Source: Rhopalosiphum padi
Taxonomy: Eukaryota; Arthropoda; Insecta; Hemiptera; Aphididae
NCBI RefSeq assembly: GCF_020882245.1
Contig: NC_083599.1
Location: forward strand, 12,888,931 to 12,952,930
Direction: 5' to 3'
DNA length: 64,000 bases
Positions 1-11,871 of the stretch are shown one piece after another. The first letter of the stretch is position 1, and each line of letters starts with the position of its first letter. Under the pieces are notes generated by a model, which was not told where the DNA came from, made no database searches, and worked only from the letters and a program-made list of their open reading frames with translations. The translations under genes and the position numbers were made by a program.

Positions 1-200
1 CAAATTGTTATTTGATTATTACTATTAATTAATTATATTGTATTATTATACGGAAGTGTGCATAGGAACATAGGATATACGATTAAAAGTTTCATGTAAA
101 TTACATCCGTTCTAAGGAAGAATGCCGTAAATCGAAAAAAAAATAAAATGAGATTATTCTGTATTACGTTTAACATTATACGTTTTTTTTTAAGTAAAAA

Positions 201-442
201 TGCCGTAACTATGGTTATTTATCGAGAAATGTGTGCTTATAAGTTATAAGAAACAAATATTGTCACAGTTGTAATTATAAATATAATCGATGCTTAGCAA
301 AAACGCCGTAATCACAGTTTGCTAGAGAATATTGCCGTATCTTTTTTTCAAATACGGCGTTTTTACTTAGCATTTCCTCATAATCTATATTTTTCAACTA
401 TATATATTGTTGTTTAGGACATTGGTTGCCAATAAGCCGTAT
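201..442. repeat. Left subterminal cluster of GCCGTA motifs
   Basis: Copies of GCCGTA(A/T) lie at about 201-208, 303-311, 331-340, 351-360 (inverted) and 434-442, besides the copy in the terminal repeat at 122-130. Such clusters in the subterminal part of DNA transposons are commonly transposase-binding sites; that role is inferred here. Confidence 0.6.
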
Positions 443-679
443 CTTAAAATTTGATTTTAAATTACTGATAATGTTTGGAGTTTTGCTGTCGTACACCACA
501 CACAAAAATACCGAACTGACTAACCGCAAAAAAGCCTTAAAATTTTATATAACTGATGACCAAGGTATCAAAATACAAGAATGCAAACCCCTTTTTTAAC
601 CACTTTAGACTTTTAAAAAACCAATAATAGAGTTCTAGATATATTAAGACATTAACCCAATGGTCAAGTAAAAGCTCCT

Positions 680-1228
680 GATGATCATCGTAGTAATAAA
701 TCGACAAAAAAGTATTTATATAAACATTTAATAGAAGACCATATCTTATATTTTGAAGCCGGGCACACAGTTGTGTCGGCCGATAGTTTCCACCATCAAG
801 TGGTGGAATTCTCTTTAAAACGTCAGAAGAAAACATACGATTTCGAAGATTTTTTCAAAGCAGTAGGAGCGGCCAATTAAGGAAATTTTAACTTAAAAAA
901 AATGGTAATCTCTGATTTTTTTCAATAGAAAGATTATAAGGCACAACGGAAACTATTAAAGTCCACAAATAGAGTTTTGTTGAGAGACATTGTTTTAATA
1001 AAAGCTGAACGTGGAAAATATGTATTGTTTACTAAAACTCAGTTTAATGATCAAAAATACCCAACATTAGATTTTGTTCAAAAAAAGTGCACGAACAAAA
1101 AAGGAATGACTCTGCCATCTTCGCATACAGAAAATTGTATAATACCAAAAGAAAAACGTGACGATATTCTTTCGAATTCTCGCCAAATTCTCGCTCAACA
1201 AATTTTGGGAAAATACAACGGTACATAA
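680..1228 (+). pseudogene. Broken transposase-like C-terminal region (insect FEAGHT/ADSFHH type)
   Basis: An open stretch at 680-880 reads DDHRSNKSTKKYLYKHLIED, then FEAGHTVVSADSFHHQVVEF, and ends AVGAAN-stop. After stops, a second stretch in a related context (929-1228) starts KDYKAQRKLLKS and continues through LLRDIVLIKAERGKYVLF. The two pieces look like consecutive parts of one protein separated by disablements. The pattern reminds me of a domain of unknown function found in insect and cnidarian transposon-related proteins (I recall the name DUF7869, unverified). There is no start codon for the first piece and an in-frame stop at 653-655 just upstream. It lies inside the inverted-repeat element and could be the remains of that element's own protein. 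Confidence 0.45.
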
Positions 1229-1454
1229 CTAATAATTCATCTAAATTATAATTATTAAATATCTATTATATAAAAAAATATTTAACACATTTATAATTAT
1301 AGTTACTAACATTATGTTAATGTATACTGCAGCATCTATTTTAATAATTTATTTTCATATTTCCATTTTTATATGTATTTTAAAAATGTATAATGATTAG
1401 ATCTGACTTTGATTTCAAGATAAAGGTTAAAGGTATTGTTATGGTTGCATCCAA

Positions 1455-1568
1455 AAACCGCACACTTTTGATTTTGACCCAAAAAAAGTCAATAGACAAA
1501 AACCGCACACTTTTTCGGTCATTATATAACAAAATACCCCAAACTTATAGTGGTTAAAACCGCACACT
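1455..1568. repeat. Three spaced copies of AAACCGCACACT
   Basis: The 12-mer aaaccgcacact occurs at 1455-1466, 1500-1511 and 1557-1568, spaced 45 and 57 bases apart. It lies about 210 bases upstream of the FLYWCH/MULE coding remnant. It could be the left end or promoter-proximal binding region of that inner element. No inverted partner is seen after the coding part. Confidence 0.6.
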
Positions 1569-1781
1569 ATTTTTACTGCTAACTAACGAATTAGATAAGA
1601 TAAGATTTAAGATATACTGCAATAATCATGCTAACACGTTTTAAGACTTTAGTCACCACTCATTATTATTTTATTAGTCGGTCTTGTCTCTTGTGTATAC
1701 TGTATACATATACAGTGCTTACCTATAGGTATTTAGTGATTTTTTGCAGTTTTATTAAAATATTTTTAATAAGGCATAATA

Positions 1782-2720
1782 ATGGATTTTAAAATAATTG
1801 AGAGTAATAAAGGGGGCAATTGCTTAATACTCAACAATTTTAAATACAGACAACTTAGAGTGTGTAATAGTGGAAATGTGGTTTGGCGGTGTTTTATTAA
1901 AAACTGTACGTCCATGGTTACAACATGCAGTCAAATGAAGAATCTACTAAAAACTATAAAAACACACATAAACATGAACAAGTGGAGACATTGAAAATTA
2001 AAATCCAAGAGGTACGTAATGAATCTAAACGTAAGGCTTCTAATGACATTCATGAACCACCGCGAAAAATAATACGCAAAGAGTTATTGTCATCCATAGA
2101 CAATAATACAGTAATAGGAAGCAATAACATAAGTTTAATATGGAAGTCAATGTAATATGAACGTAGAAAACATCTACAAACTTAACCAAAAAGTTTGGAA
2201 GACGCTCTAAACTTTGTTTCAAATTGCGAAATTTTAACCTGTCAAAACGAAAAAATGACCTATGTATACAAACAAGACGAAATTATTATTGTTACATTTA
2301 TATATATACAAATATTGAACTTTTACATATAAACCAAAGTATTTTTATCAACAATATACTATACATGGATGGAGCAGGAATTATTATTTTCCTTTAATAC
2401 ATTGTTTTTTACCTTCTAAAACTGAATCTTGTTACATAAAAATGTGGGTCAATATAAAAAATGTATGTATGGAATTAGGACAAGTTTTAACTATTAAAAT
2501 TATCCATCTCGACTTTGAAATAGCTGCTCATAATGCTGTACAAAAAATATTTACTAGAGTAAAGATTAAAGGTTGTAGATTCCATTTTGGTCAAGCATTA
2601 TGGCGGAAAATCCAATCAATCAATAGTCTTCGACTTTCATATAATAATAGTCAAAATGAAACAGGTCTGTGGTTAAAAATGTTTTTCGGATTACCATTTT
2701 TACCAGTACATGAAGTATAT
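1782..2720 (+). pseudogene. FLYWCH zinc finger / MULE-type transposase, degenerate
   Basis: From ATG at 1782 the frame gives a FLYWCH-like zinc finger: GGNCLILNNFKYR followed by WRCFIKNCTSM, with the C-x-C part of the metal site visible. A frameshift near 1925-1994 moves the reading into a second frame containing KHEQVETLKIK, then SKRKASNDIHEPPRKIIRKE, a linker style typical of aphid FLYWCH/MULE proteins. More stops and shifts follow. The transposase core reappears at 2442-2720 with HLDFEIAAHNA and the GCRFHFGQALWRKIQ segment, both characteristic of MULE transposases. The sequence stops abruptly at about 2720. A related but less complete gene lies at 57214-57985. It is clearly non-functional. 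Confidence 0.75.
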
Positions 2721-2880
2721 TAGTATATTAGTATATTTTTATATACAATTTTTTTTTTTTAATAAATTATAAATTATTAAGTATATCTAATCTAGGTAAG
2801 TATAACCTTTTTGGGGTCGAAATAAAAAATTACTTTCAAATTGTGTTATAAATTATAACTGAAAATTAGTATTCATAATA

Positions 2881-2967
2881 TACGGCGTTATTTCTTTAAT
2901 CGTTGGTAATTACGAGTAGTACATTTTGGTACGCTACGTAAAAAAAGCCGTAACCAGAATTACGGCA
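2881..2967. repeat. Right subterminal cluster of GCCGTA motifs
   Basis: Inverted copies tacggc at 2881 and 2960, and a direct copy at 2946-2953, mirror the left cluster. A further inverted copy is part of the right terminal repeat at 3207-3214. Confidence 0.55.
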
Positions 2968-3478
2968 TTTTTGCCAAGTAAACTATTCTAAATAATTAAT
3001 AACGTACTTAGTATGAATATCAAAACAAGCATATCTTGGGGAAATAAAAATTTTAAATAAAATTGAATAATTCCATTGCATTTGTCGAGTATATTTCCAT
3101 AAAAAATTATGTATTTTACTTTGAAAAATGTTATATTTATGAAAATAGAACTACCAAAAACCACTAAACATAAAAGCTCATTTTTCACGAAAGTCATAAA
3201 GAAAACTTACGGCATTCTTCCTTAGGACGGCAGTTAAATAAAATGTACGTATATAGAAAAAAATAATCTCATTATTTTGATCCTTCGAGGTAAAATAAGT
3301 AATAATTAATATTACATTAATAGGTAAAATTTACTTTTCTGCAATAATATCTGTGTATTACCTTTTTGAAAATAAGCCCATTTTATGATTCACAAAATTT
3401 TATCATAGAGTCTCGTAGCCGTATAACGTAGTTAAGTTAAACTATAAATAGATATATATATATCATATATTATATATA

Positions 3479-3729
3479 CAGTGGTGGTTATAAGGGGGGC
3501 GATAGGTGGATCGCCCCCTTGGGATTTAGTTTATTTTAAATTTAGAATATCGCTGACCCAACAACACCTACCTATCTACAAATTTTCGAACTTTATGATT
3601 TGATAGATAAATATTTTTCCGTCTTAACTACGGATAATATTTTATAATATATATATAATAATACTATGTGGTGGGTTGGTTTTATTTTTGCCCCCCCCCC
3701 CCCTTGAACAGCATGTATAACCACCACTG
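3479..3729. mobile_element. hAT-type MITE, 251 bp
   Basis: The ends are inverted: cagtggtggttata at 3479-3492 and its complement at 3716-3729. Both flanks carry tatatata (3471-3478 and 3730-3737), an 8-bp duplication as hAT elements make, though the flank is low complexity. The interior has no coding sequence but contains a small G-rich hairpin near 3497-3520 and a run of about 13 C near 3691. Confidence 0.75.
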
Positions 3730-3737
3730 TATATATA

Positions 3738-6700
3738 TAATACATCTATATATGCACATATTATATGTGTATATGTGTGCTTTTTTATTTTAATAGACTT
3801 GTCATCGACTACCGATAAGCCTAAAAATTCTACAATTCAATTACATATATAAGTATATAAGTATATAAGTTATCTATACGATGATCAATAATTGCGCATC
3901 CGAGTCTTGCTATTATCTCGTGAACGTTTTCTCGAAATCTCAATGTTCTACGGTATTCGTTTTAAGTTAAACACGCGTGGTTAAACGTTTTCGGTCGATA
4001 GAAAAACAGTCGACGTTCACGGCATACATCGGTTGAAAACCACTGCAGGTCTTATAGATAAGATTAGAATTTAACCTCACGTGCCCCATTGATAATTATT
4101 AATCGACTCGATTCCTATTAATTTACATTTATGTATATACGATATAAAGTTCATAAAATTGTCTTTGCTAGAACTCTTCGTTTACTATATATAGCTAACT
4201 AAACTAAAAAAACAAAAAAACAATATAGTACATCAAATATTACTAATAATATTATTACTATATAGAATACTAATAATCGACGTGTTGTATATCATTTTAA
4301 GTGTTAAACTCCTAAATAACGTATTATATAGTTTATAAAAGATTGTTCTATTATAAAAAAAAAAACAGACGGAAGTCAAAATCTCTAGGTACCATTTTTC
4401 AAGGGGTTTACGGATAATAAGTTAATGAAAAGAGTTCGCGAAAATTAAATTAGTGTTAAGTAAAAATAGTTAACAAACAATGTATTCAATACCAAAATAA
4501 CTTAATAGAGAAAAATATTAACTTACCTTAGTTAAAATGAATTTATTATAATTTTTTTAGTTTTCATTTAGGTCAGTGGTCAAACATATTATAGATGAGA
4601 TTGCTGTGCAAATTTTCAATTTATTTTAAATAATGCGTACCTAACTTATAACGTTTTATTAAAAATAAATTCTATTATTCCTTCTTATTGCACAGTATCT
4701 GTTATAATGTGGCTTAGAAAATTATGGGTTAACAGCACATGTAGTGTCGCAATTAAATGATTTAATCGAATAATACGTGTTTGTTTATTTTTATTTAAAA
4801 TAATCGTAGCTTTAGAGTGGTAAAGGGTTTTGGAGATATGGAAAGACGACACGGATTTTAGACTAATCGTCTACAGACGCCATAATTATTGTGATGGTTA
4901 ATCGATTCTATATAATATGTTATTTGCATATTTTATTTCTGTTTTTACATTATGCACCAATGGCTGAATATTAACTACAATTTAATACGTCTAATCGTTG
5001 ATTATTTACTCGCCTAAAGACAAATTTATTTCCTAAATTCTTGCAGCATTTTACGTGCGTGCGCTCATCGTTTGTGTATGTATTACTGTTATATACTTAT
5101 ACGCATAAATGTGTTTGATTTATTTTTTTATTCGTAAAACGTTTATTTGATTAAGATCGCCGCACGTCTATGATACGTATAATGTTTATCAAATGCAAAT
5201 AAGCGCGCTGCAGCACGCATTATGTAGATAAAAAAAAAATTAAGTTACATCACCGCCGCGTATACGCTTAAATATATATTATAATACCTATCCGACATTC
5301 TAGTTTACTGTATATATATAATATAATAGGTATATAGGATACCGCACTAATGGATTTTCGGGAAACATTTATTTACGTTTTACGAGATTGGTTAATGGTC
5401 GTATAAGGTATAAAATATTACATAATAATGTATATAAGTTCTCAAACACGGTTTTAATATTTTTGATTTTATAATTGAACCGGCCCCGTCCGATCTTCCT
5501 GTCTGCCTAACATAACAGTCGAAATAAATCCTATACGTATCTATGGCATCTTTACTCGAGAATTTTCCCACAACGCGTGTGTCTTGTATATATAGACGTC
5601 GTAACCGTATACACATCACTAATACACTATTTATATATATACATATATAATATATATACGGTACTTACTTATAAGTTATAAGCCTAAATTAAACTGTCAA
5701 AACGAGTTTCGAGTTTCATCGGAGACCCGTAGCCCGTAACACGGCATCGTACAATCTATATCGGAGAGCAAATAAGTCGGAATGTTTTTTTTTTTTTTTT
5801 TTTGTTGAAAACTACATACATGGGTATAAAACCCGCGGACATCGATTACTTCAAATTTAATAATACTTGTAAACATAATATTGGGAACTCGATAGATTGC
5901 AATCCGTAATGGTTTTTTACGAAAACAATATAAAATTGGGCGTGCATATCGTGAAGTAACTATAAATATATATATAGGTAATAGGATTATAGGAATTATA
6001 TATATTTTATAATGTACGTAGTAGCTACAGTAGGTATATAATATAGGTATTGTAAGTTTTAATATTTTAGGTATATCTATAAAATATGAATACAATACTG
6101 ATGAGTATTGCCGCACTAAAACTGAGCACGTCTAGTGTAGTTGAAAATATCAAAATATTTACGCGTTTATGCACTTAAAATAATATGCCCCAAAGCATCG
6201 GGGGTTCCAGTGAACGCCTAGGGTGGTACTTATATTATAAATTCGGTCCTGGTCACTATAGTGAACAATCAAAGTTAATTTCCTACTCGTTGCGTGTAAT
6301 ATAATAATAATATGACGTTGCGGTTGTTTTATCGGTACGGATACGATCTCTTAATAGTGGTTTTAGTGAAAATATAACTGTTGTACCAATACAATTCTTA
6401 AAGTATATTTTTATTTAACCACTCGTTATTTAACACTCGTTTAACGCTAACTTTGCTATGTAAAAAATGTACAAAATACTTATTTGATTTTTTTAGTATA
6501 ATATACTCATAAATGTAGGTATTTATTTGGAATAATAACTAATGAAAAATTATTCAAAATACAATTTTCAATATATCTCATCCTAATCTATTCCTATTAT
6601 GATTATTACGTTATAAAAAAAAAGAACCATTTAACCCTGTGAACTCTCTCCCCCCACCAACCCACAGCATTAGATTTGAGTAAGTAGGTATCTACTTTAA

Positions 6701-7981
6701 ATGAAGAAATTATTCAATTTAACAAGCAAATCAATTATTTTGTTCAACTGTCGACGTATTAATGTATTATACATAATAGCGCATAATAATAATTAATAGT
6801 TATCAACAGTTAATACAGTCACAGAATACAGTCATCTGTGAGGAAAATATTTAAAAACAAATTAGATAAAAATACACACGTTTTCGACCACCTATATATA
6901 TTATAATAACATTTAGCTAGAAATATTTTATGCGTGTAATTTGTTTTTATAATATCAAATAACACGTAACTGTCATAACGGATCTAAGACTAAAGAGGTA
7001 TTTTTTCCCACATATTATGTGTAAGATAATAGACCATATATTATGTATTATATAATATGTGATGTGTATATTTAAATTTCAAGCAATTTTTTATTCAAAC
7101 AAATATTGAAATAGGTAGTTATTATTGAAAATCAATTTAACATTTTTTACAAATAAATTACTAAATTATAGTTACATTTAGTCATTTTAAACATTTGTAA
7201 ACAGTTTTTAGTAGTCGTACATTAAAAAAAAAGTATCCGGTGTCATTTGCTAAATATTGTAAATCATAGGATAGCCTTAAACAGAGCGTTTAAAAATTAG
7301 ATAGAAAATATTTTATAAAAAAAAATAATAAAAGTTACTTTAAAAAAATTAATTATTAAGGTCTAAATCTTATTTGCCTTCATCAAAATTATCCGTAATT
7401 GTTTTGAGTAACACAAACTTAATTACATAATTAGTTAAAATAAACAATGACATTTTAACTTAATTATACATATTCAACTCTTTTAAATGTATGTAAATGA
7501 GACTTAATTCATATAATGTTTACCTTAACAACAAACCAATTATATCCGTAACATATATAGGATTACTAATCAAACAATAAGTTTATACTTTTAAAACAAT
7601 ACAAATAATAAATATTTAAATATTCCATACTGTAATAGTTAATAGTAAATATTAAATTAGATCAGAAAATCATTAAAATTTGGCATTTACTAAAATATAA
7701 ACAAAAAAAAATTCATATTAATTTTAAATAGGTATCTAATTTAACATGTAACATAAAATTATGAATAAATCAAACTCCAATTTTTGTAATGGTTATAAAC
7801 TATGGATACCAAAAAAAAAAAAAACACCTGATCTTAACGACTTTCTCTGTCCTAATATTTATTTATGACTCGGTGGTAATAAAAAATAATTATAAAATGC
7901 AATTAGTCAGTAACGGTATTGAAATTAAAAACGTGGTAATAATAACTACAAAAAATATGGAATCAAACAGAAAAAGTAATT
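3738..7981. other. AT-rich intergenic sequence, no gene recognised
   Basis: I see only AT-rich sequence with TA-dinucleotide runs (for example around 3840, 5290-5330 and 5630-5660) and poly-T/A tracts (5785, 7810). Short open frames at 5392-5619 and 5697-6116 (minus) are low-complexity and show no family motif. This tract lies downstream of the minus-strand gene that ends at 7982, so its 3' untranslated region probably falls here. Confidence 0.5.
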
Positions 7982-8705
7982 TTATTGACGGGTTTCACGA
8001 ACACCGGAAAGTTCATTCAATTGTTGATTGATTTCAGCTTGTATGTTCTCCATAACGCTATCGGCAATAGATACAACGCCAGACATATCGATAGGGCCTT
8101 CAGCAAGAGCTGGAAGATTGATGGTTGATGGTTCTATCTTTTGTAAGTATTCGGCATTAGGATCCTTGGGTGTTCCAAAAACAACAATACTTAATACCGA
8201 GAATTTTGCAATCACAATCAATCTGTTTGTCCATATCTAAAAGAGAAGAGTAATTAAAAATTAAAACAATTAAAAATCAAGTTAATTTTATGTCTCAATT
8301 ACCTCGTTTTCACAGTAAAATTGTGTATTGTTTTTTCCGTCATAGTTGAATACACCCAATTCAACATTTGCTGCAGCATATTCTTCATCCACATTGTTGC
8401 ATTGAAATGTAATCTGAATTTGCCCAGGATCGGTTCCTCTGAAATTTAAAAATTTAAATATTATAAGAAGCAGTAGCGGTTTGTCATATTTTAGCTATAA
8501 AACTATTCTAATGGACTGCGGAAGTGCGGAACACGTAAATAATTAACCACTCAACTATTGAACTATTCATAGTTAATTAAGAATACTTTGTTTACCCAAT
8601 AATGATTCCTCCGTTTGCAGATGTCGAATACATTGACGGAGAAAGAATACTGATGTCACTGATGTTCACAGGTGTCTCAAAATTGATTACACTTGAAGTA
8701 ACCTC
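7982..8705 (-). CDS. Unrecognised protein, last three exons (5' part not found)
   Basis: Three exons on the minus strand join in frame through consensus splice sites: 8705-8596, 8438-8303 and 8236-7982, ending at TAA 7984-7982. They encode about 166 residues. The first exon reads EVTSSVINFETPVNISD and ends in GGIIIG. The second has GQIQITFQCNNVDEEYAAAN and FNYDGKNNTQFYCENE, with two cysteines. The third starts IWTNRLIVIAKFSVLSIVVF, a hydrophobic stretch probably forming beta strands, and finishes with an amphipathic NIQAEINQQLNELSG tail. Introns are only 66 and 157 bases long. I do not recognise the family. An extracellular beta-sandwich protein is possible but is inference. No exon with a start codon or signal peptide could be placed between 8706 and 10400; it may lie farther upstream, perhaps near the CpG-rich island at 9.5-10.4 kb. 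Confidence 0.7.
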
Positions 8706-9539
8706 CTATAAAAATTAATTATACATGATATTAAGTTATAATAAAATACAAAATACAATACGTATTACGTAAGTATAGGAAAATCTAAACATTATTGTTG
8801 TACGTTTGTTTATAAATCAACATTTTCTTGCAAAATAGGTATTTATCTATAATAATAGTAAGTAATTTCCTATTCAGCCTAGAAACCAATGAGATACTGC
8901 CGGACCGTTATATTAACTATGAATAAATAAACGACAGGCGGGCGCAAATATAACGATGTAGGTAGTTTGTCATACAGTCTACTACGAACTCGGTATATAG
9001 AAACGAATAGGTAGTACGTTGGAAAGGTCGATCAGTTTATCACCCAACCTTAAGTAATTGACCCATCGACACACGAACCGACCCGTGTGCATGGCGCCCA
9101 TTTGAGGGGCACCCCCCTCCACACCACCCATTTAAAAATAATATTAACTTTATAATTTAATAAATATTACAATAGTGTTATTACTTAATGACTTGGACAT
9201 CATAAAACGAAGAAATGTACAGTTTTTATTTACCGATAACTAATAATACATTTGATTATAATTTATATTTTCGACTTTCAATTTCTTCCTATAAATACTT
9301 TATATAACTTATTTTAATTAACCATGATGTACCAATACAAATATTAATTATATAAATAATTTAGCATATAATTATAGCATGTATTTTATTATATATTTTA
9401 TATATTGAAATTATATTACGCTTTTATTTAGCTTAAATTTTTTCGTCCCCCCCCTCCGCCCCAAACTTTTAAAACGTCACCTAGATAATAACCTTTTAAC
9501 CCAAATGAACGAAAAGTCAGTCATACGCGCTTTTATGAC
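8706..9539. other. Presumed upstream intron or intergenic sequence
   Basis: This stretch lies between the unknown minus-strand gene and the CpG-rich island. It contains C-rich patches near 9105-9130 and 9450-9470 but no exon I can support. If the gene continues upstream, this is its next intron. Confidence 0.4.
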
Positions 9540-10380
9540 GGACCAGAGAGGACCTTTGACTAACGACGAGCAGAGCAACAGAACAGCGGCGCGCGGGGTA
9601 CTATAGTGAGCGAAGCGTTATCTCGGCGGTCGTTTCCCACTCACCCTAGCTGTGACGAACGAGTGGAAAATCGTTTCGGAGGCCAGCACGCGTTTCACGG
9701 ACTCTTTTGGCTTGCACATGTTGTTGTCTGATGATGTGGTTTTGTCGCGGAGCTTTTTCAACCTTTCGGACCGACGCTGATTAAGCATTGAGGGTATACT
9801 CGGCGAACAGGCGACGTGTGCACAGTGCGTACGGTATGCGAATGGAGTGATTACTGACTGACGAGCGGCGGTCACTGCGACTGCCTCGACCTTCGGCGGC
9901 TATGGTGAATGACGACGACGCGGGAGCAGGTCGAGGACCGACGCTCGTTGGATGGTCGACAATCGGCGGCGGCGCAACAGCTAGTTCCGGGACGCCGGTC
10001 AGTGGGCCGCAATCGATGACGCCGCGGCTTCGGGTCGTCAAACTTATTGGCTTGTGGCAGCGTCCCGGGGCACGTTTAGCACCACTGGAAAGGTGGATCA
10101 CGGCGCACGCGTGTGGGTGTCTGCGCTGGTAAGGCGGCGTTCACATTGGTAAGCAGACGCGCGTCACGACGGAATAGGCCTAGACCACGAAACTTCTACA
10201 CGAAACTGCTACACGCACGTCGAGCGCCGTCTGTTGGTGGTGCCGCCGCTCGACGTGGGCCCCGAAAAAAAAATTTGTGGACTTCGACGGGTGCTTGGTA
10301 GTCGTCGGGCGCGCATAGAGTCGACTGCAGTCGGCACTTGAAGGCAGTGGACGCAGATGTGTTAGACACATTTACATCAA
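9540..10380. promoter_or_regulatory. CpG-rich island, candidate promoter or first exon
   Basis: In a window that is otherwise strongly AT-rich, this stretch is GC-rich and dense in CpG (for example cggcggcggcgc around 9965 and many cgacg). Several overlapping open frames occur on both strands (minus 9618-9875 and 9781-10101; plus 9902-10132), as expected by chance in GC-rich DNA. None has a family motif. A promoter with 5' untranslated region, possibly for the minus-strand gene at 7982-8705, is the simplest reading. Confidence 0.4.
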
Positions 10381-11688
10381 CTATAAATATATATATATAT
10401 ATTATATACTATACTTATCACTTATTAATTATTAATCTATAGAGCGCGGATTTGTATACATCTGCATATATTTTATTCTGGTTGATCGTATGATATGCTA
10501 AGCGAGCACAACAATTTGTTTCACGACATAAAACGATTGGAAAAATGAGACTTTTTTAATTCACATTTTTGCATATTTCGAAATTGTTCTATCTTAAGGG
10601 CTTATTTTACAATATTTTAATTGTATATTTCATCATTTTTTTTTTTTTTGTTTTTTTTTAGACATTTTTGATTGTCTTTTATAATAATATAAGAAAAAAG
10701 TATTATATTTTTATAGTTTCAATTATTATCATAATAAATTAATAGGTATACTTGTAGGTGTAAACGGTTTTCCTAAATATGACCATAGACCAATAATCGG
10801 GGAGATGAAATGTATAGGTATACCAATAGATGACGAAATTGATGAAAGTGACAAAAAATTAAAGAAAAATAGATAAGTATCTATAGCAGGGTTCCGTAAT
10901 TTTTTTTAATATATATGATATCGATTAAATATTCAAAAAATAAATTCTTTTATCCTAATTTTTTATGCTTTTTTTATTTTTCGTGCGTATTTTAACATTT
11001 TAGTGCATACTATATTTATACATATTTAGGATTTTTAGCTAGCGCATAACATTTGGTTGGTTTTTAATGCGTATAATTATTACCCGTAATCACGGTTTAA
11101 GAATGTTGCAAACGATGATTTATTTCAACCACAATTTCTCAATATTTCGTCAATCGTGTCGACGGGCTTAGTATAATGCCTACGATTGTGTACTCCCAAA
11201 AATTATTTATTCTAATATTACTCGAGATCAATCTAGCGGTCAATACCGGAAATCGTCGTACGTCATCACGATTATTATCGTGTAGTTGCTAACCGTTACG
11301 AGAGGGAGCTACATGTTAACAATATAGTTGGTGCGCGCTCGGAAGCGCTTCGCTCTTTCTTTTACACAGTACACACCGACACTGACAATCGCTTTCCGCG
11401 TACATAATAATTGCTTTTGTCAATATCGAACTCCTTCGAAATGATAGGTATCGGTGTAATCGGTAGTTTATAAAATGGTCGTGTGCGTAAATAGGCGGCG
11501 GGTGACTGCGCGTTTATTTAATTTTAGTAACTCTTAATGCGATCTAGTGGATATATTAGATTAATCTTTAGAGAAAGTAATAATGCGTTATTAATAAAAT
11601 AATCCATTATTCCCATTATAATGTTAATTATATCGTTTAGAAATAGTTATTAATTACAACATTTTTAAATAACCTTTAACTTTTCAAA
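10381..11688. other. AT-rich intergenic sequence, nothing recognised
   Basis: Sequence with poly-T runs near 10640 and no coding or repeat structure I can support, except that 11600-11688 begins the similarity to the fold-back repeat described next. Confidence 0.4.
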
Positions 11689-11871
11689 ACTTTAGTTTTT
11701 TTTAAAAACTCATCGTCTTGTACTCGGAAATATTGTCAAAATTTAATTTTATCATAGGTTTATTTACTCTAGAACCAAAATTGAGCGAGTTCTGCTCAGA
11801 CTGCGTAAATGCGTTTTGTCTATGATGCGCGTGGGCTAGAGAGAGAAAACAAACAGTGCGCTGACATTCTC
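11689..11871. repeat. Partial copy of the adjoining fold-back element
   Basis: This segment repeats, in direct orientation, the right arm of the element at 11872-12317. Both contain aaactcatcgtct, then tttactcta, then aaaattgagcgagtt and ctcagactgcgtaaa. The direct similarity continues upstream to about 11620. It looks like half of an older copy next to a fuller one. Confidence 0.65.

Larger units (their letters stand above)
107..3230. mobile_element. DNA transposon remnant with 24-bp terminal inverted repeats
   Basis: The two ends are inverted copies of each other: positions 107-130 and 3207-3230 match at 23 of 24 bases, with the shared core ctaaggaagaatgccgtaa. The motif GCCGTA(A/T) recurs just inside both ends in both orientations, as expected of subterminal transposase-binding sites. 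The interior holds two sets of broken coding sequence: a fragment at 680-1228 and a FLYWCH/MULE-type fragment at 1782-2720. I could not find a convincing target-site duplication at the outer edges, so the exact limits and superfamily are uncertain. The MULE-like part may be a separate element that inserted into a first one. Bases 1-106 outside the left end show nothing I recognise. Confidence 0.7.

Noticed and set aside
5697..6116. 139-residue minus-strand open frame
   Set aside because: It is composed of TA-rich and homopolymer sequence (including a poly-Lys run from the T tract near 5785) with no family pattern.
9781..10132. Overlapping open frames in the CpG-rich island read as a proline- or glycine-rich protein
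   Set aside because: Frames open on both strands are expected in GC-rich DNA, and no splice-supported or conserved product was seen.
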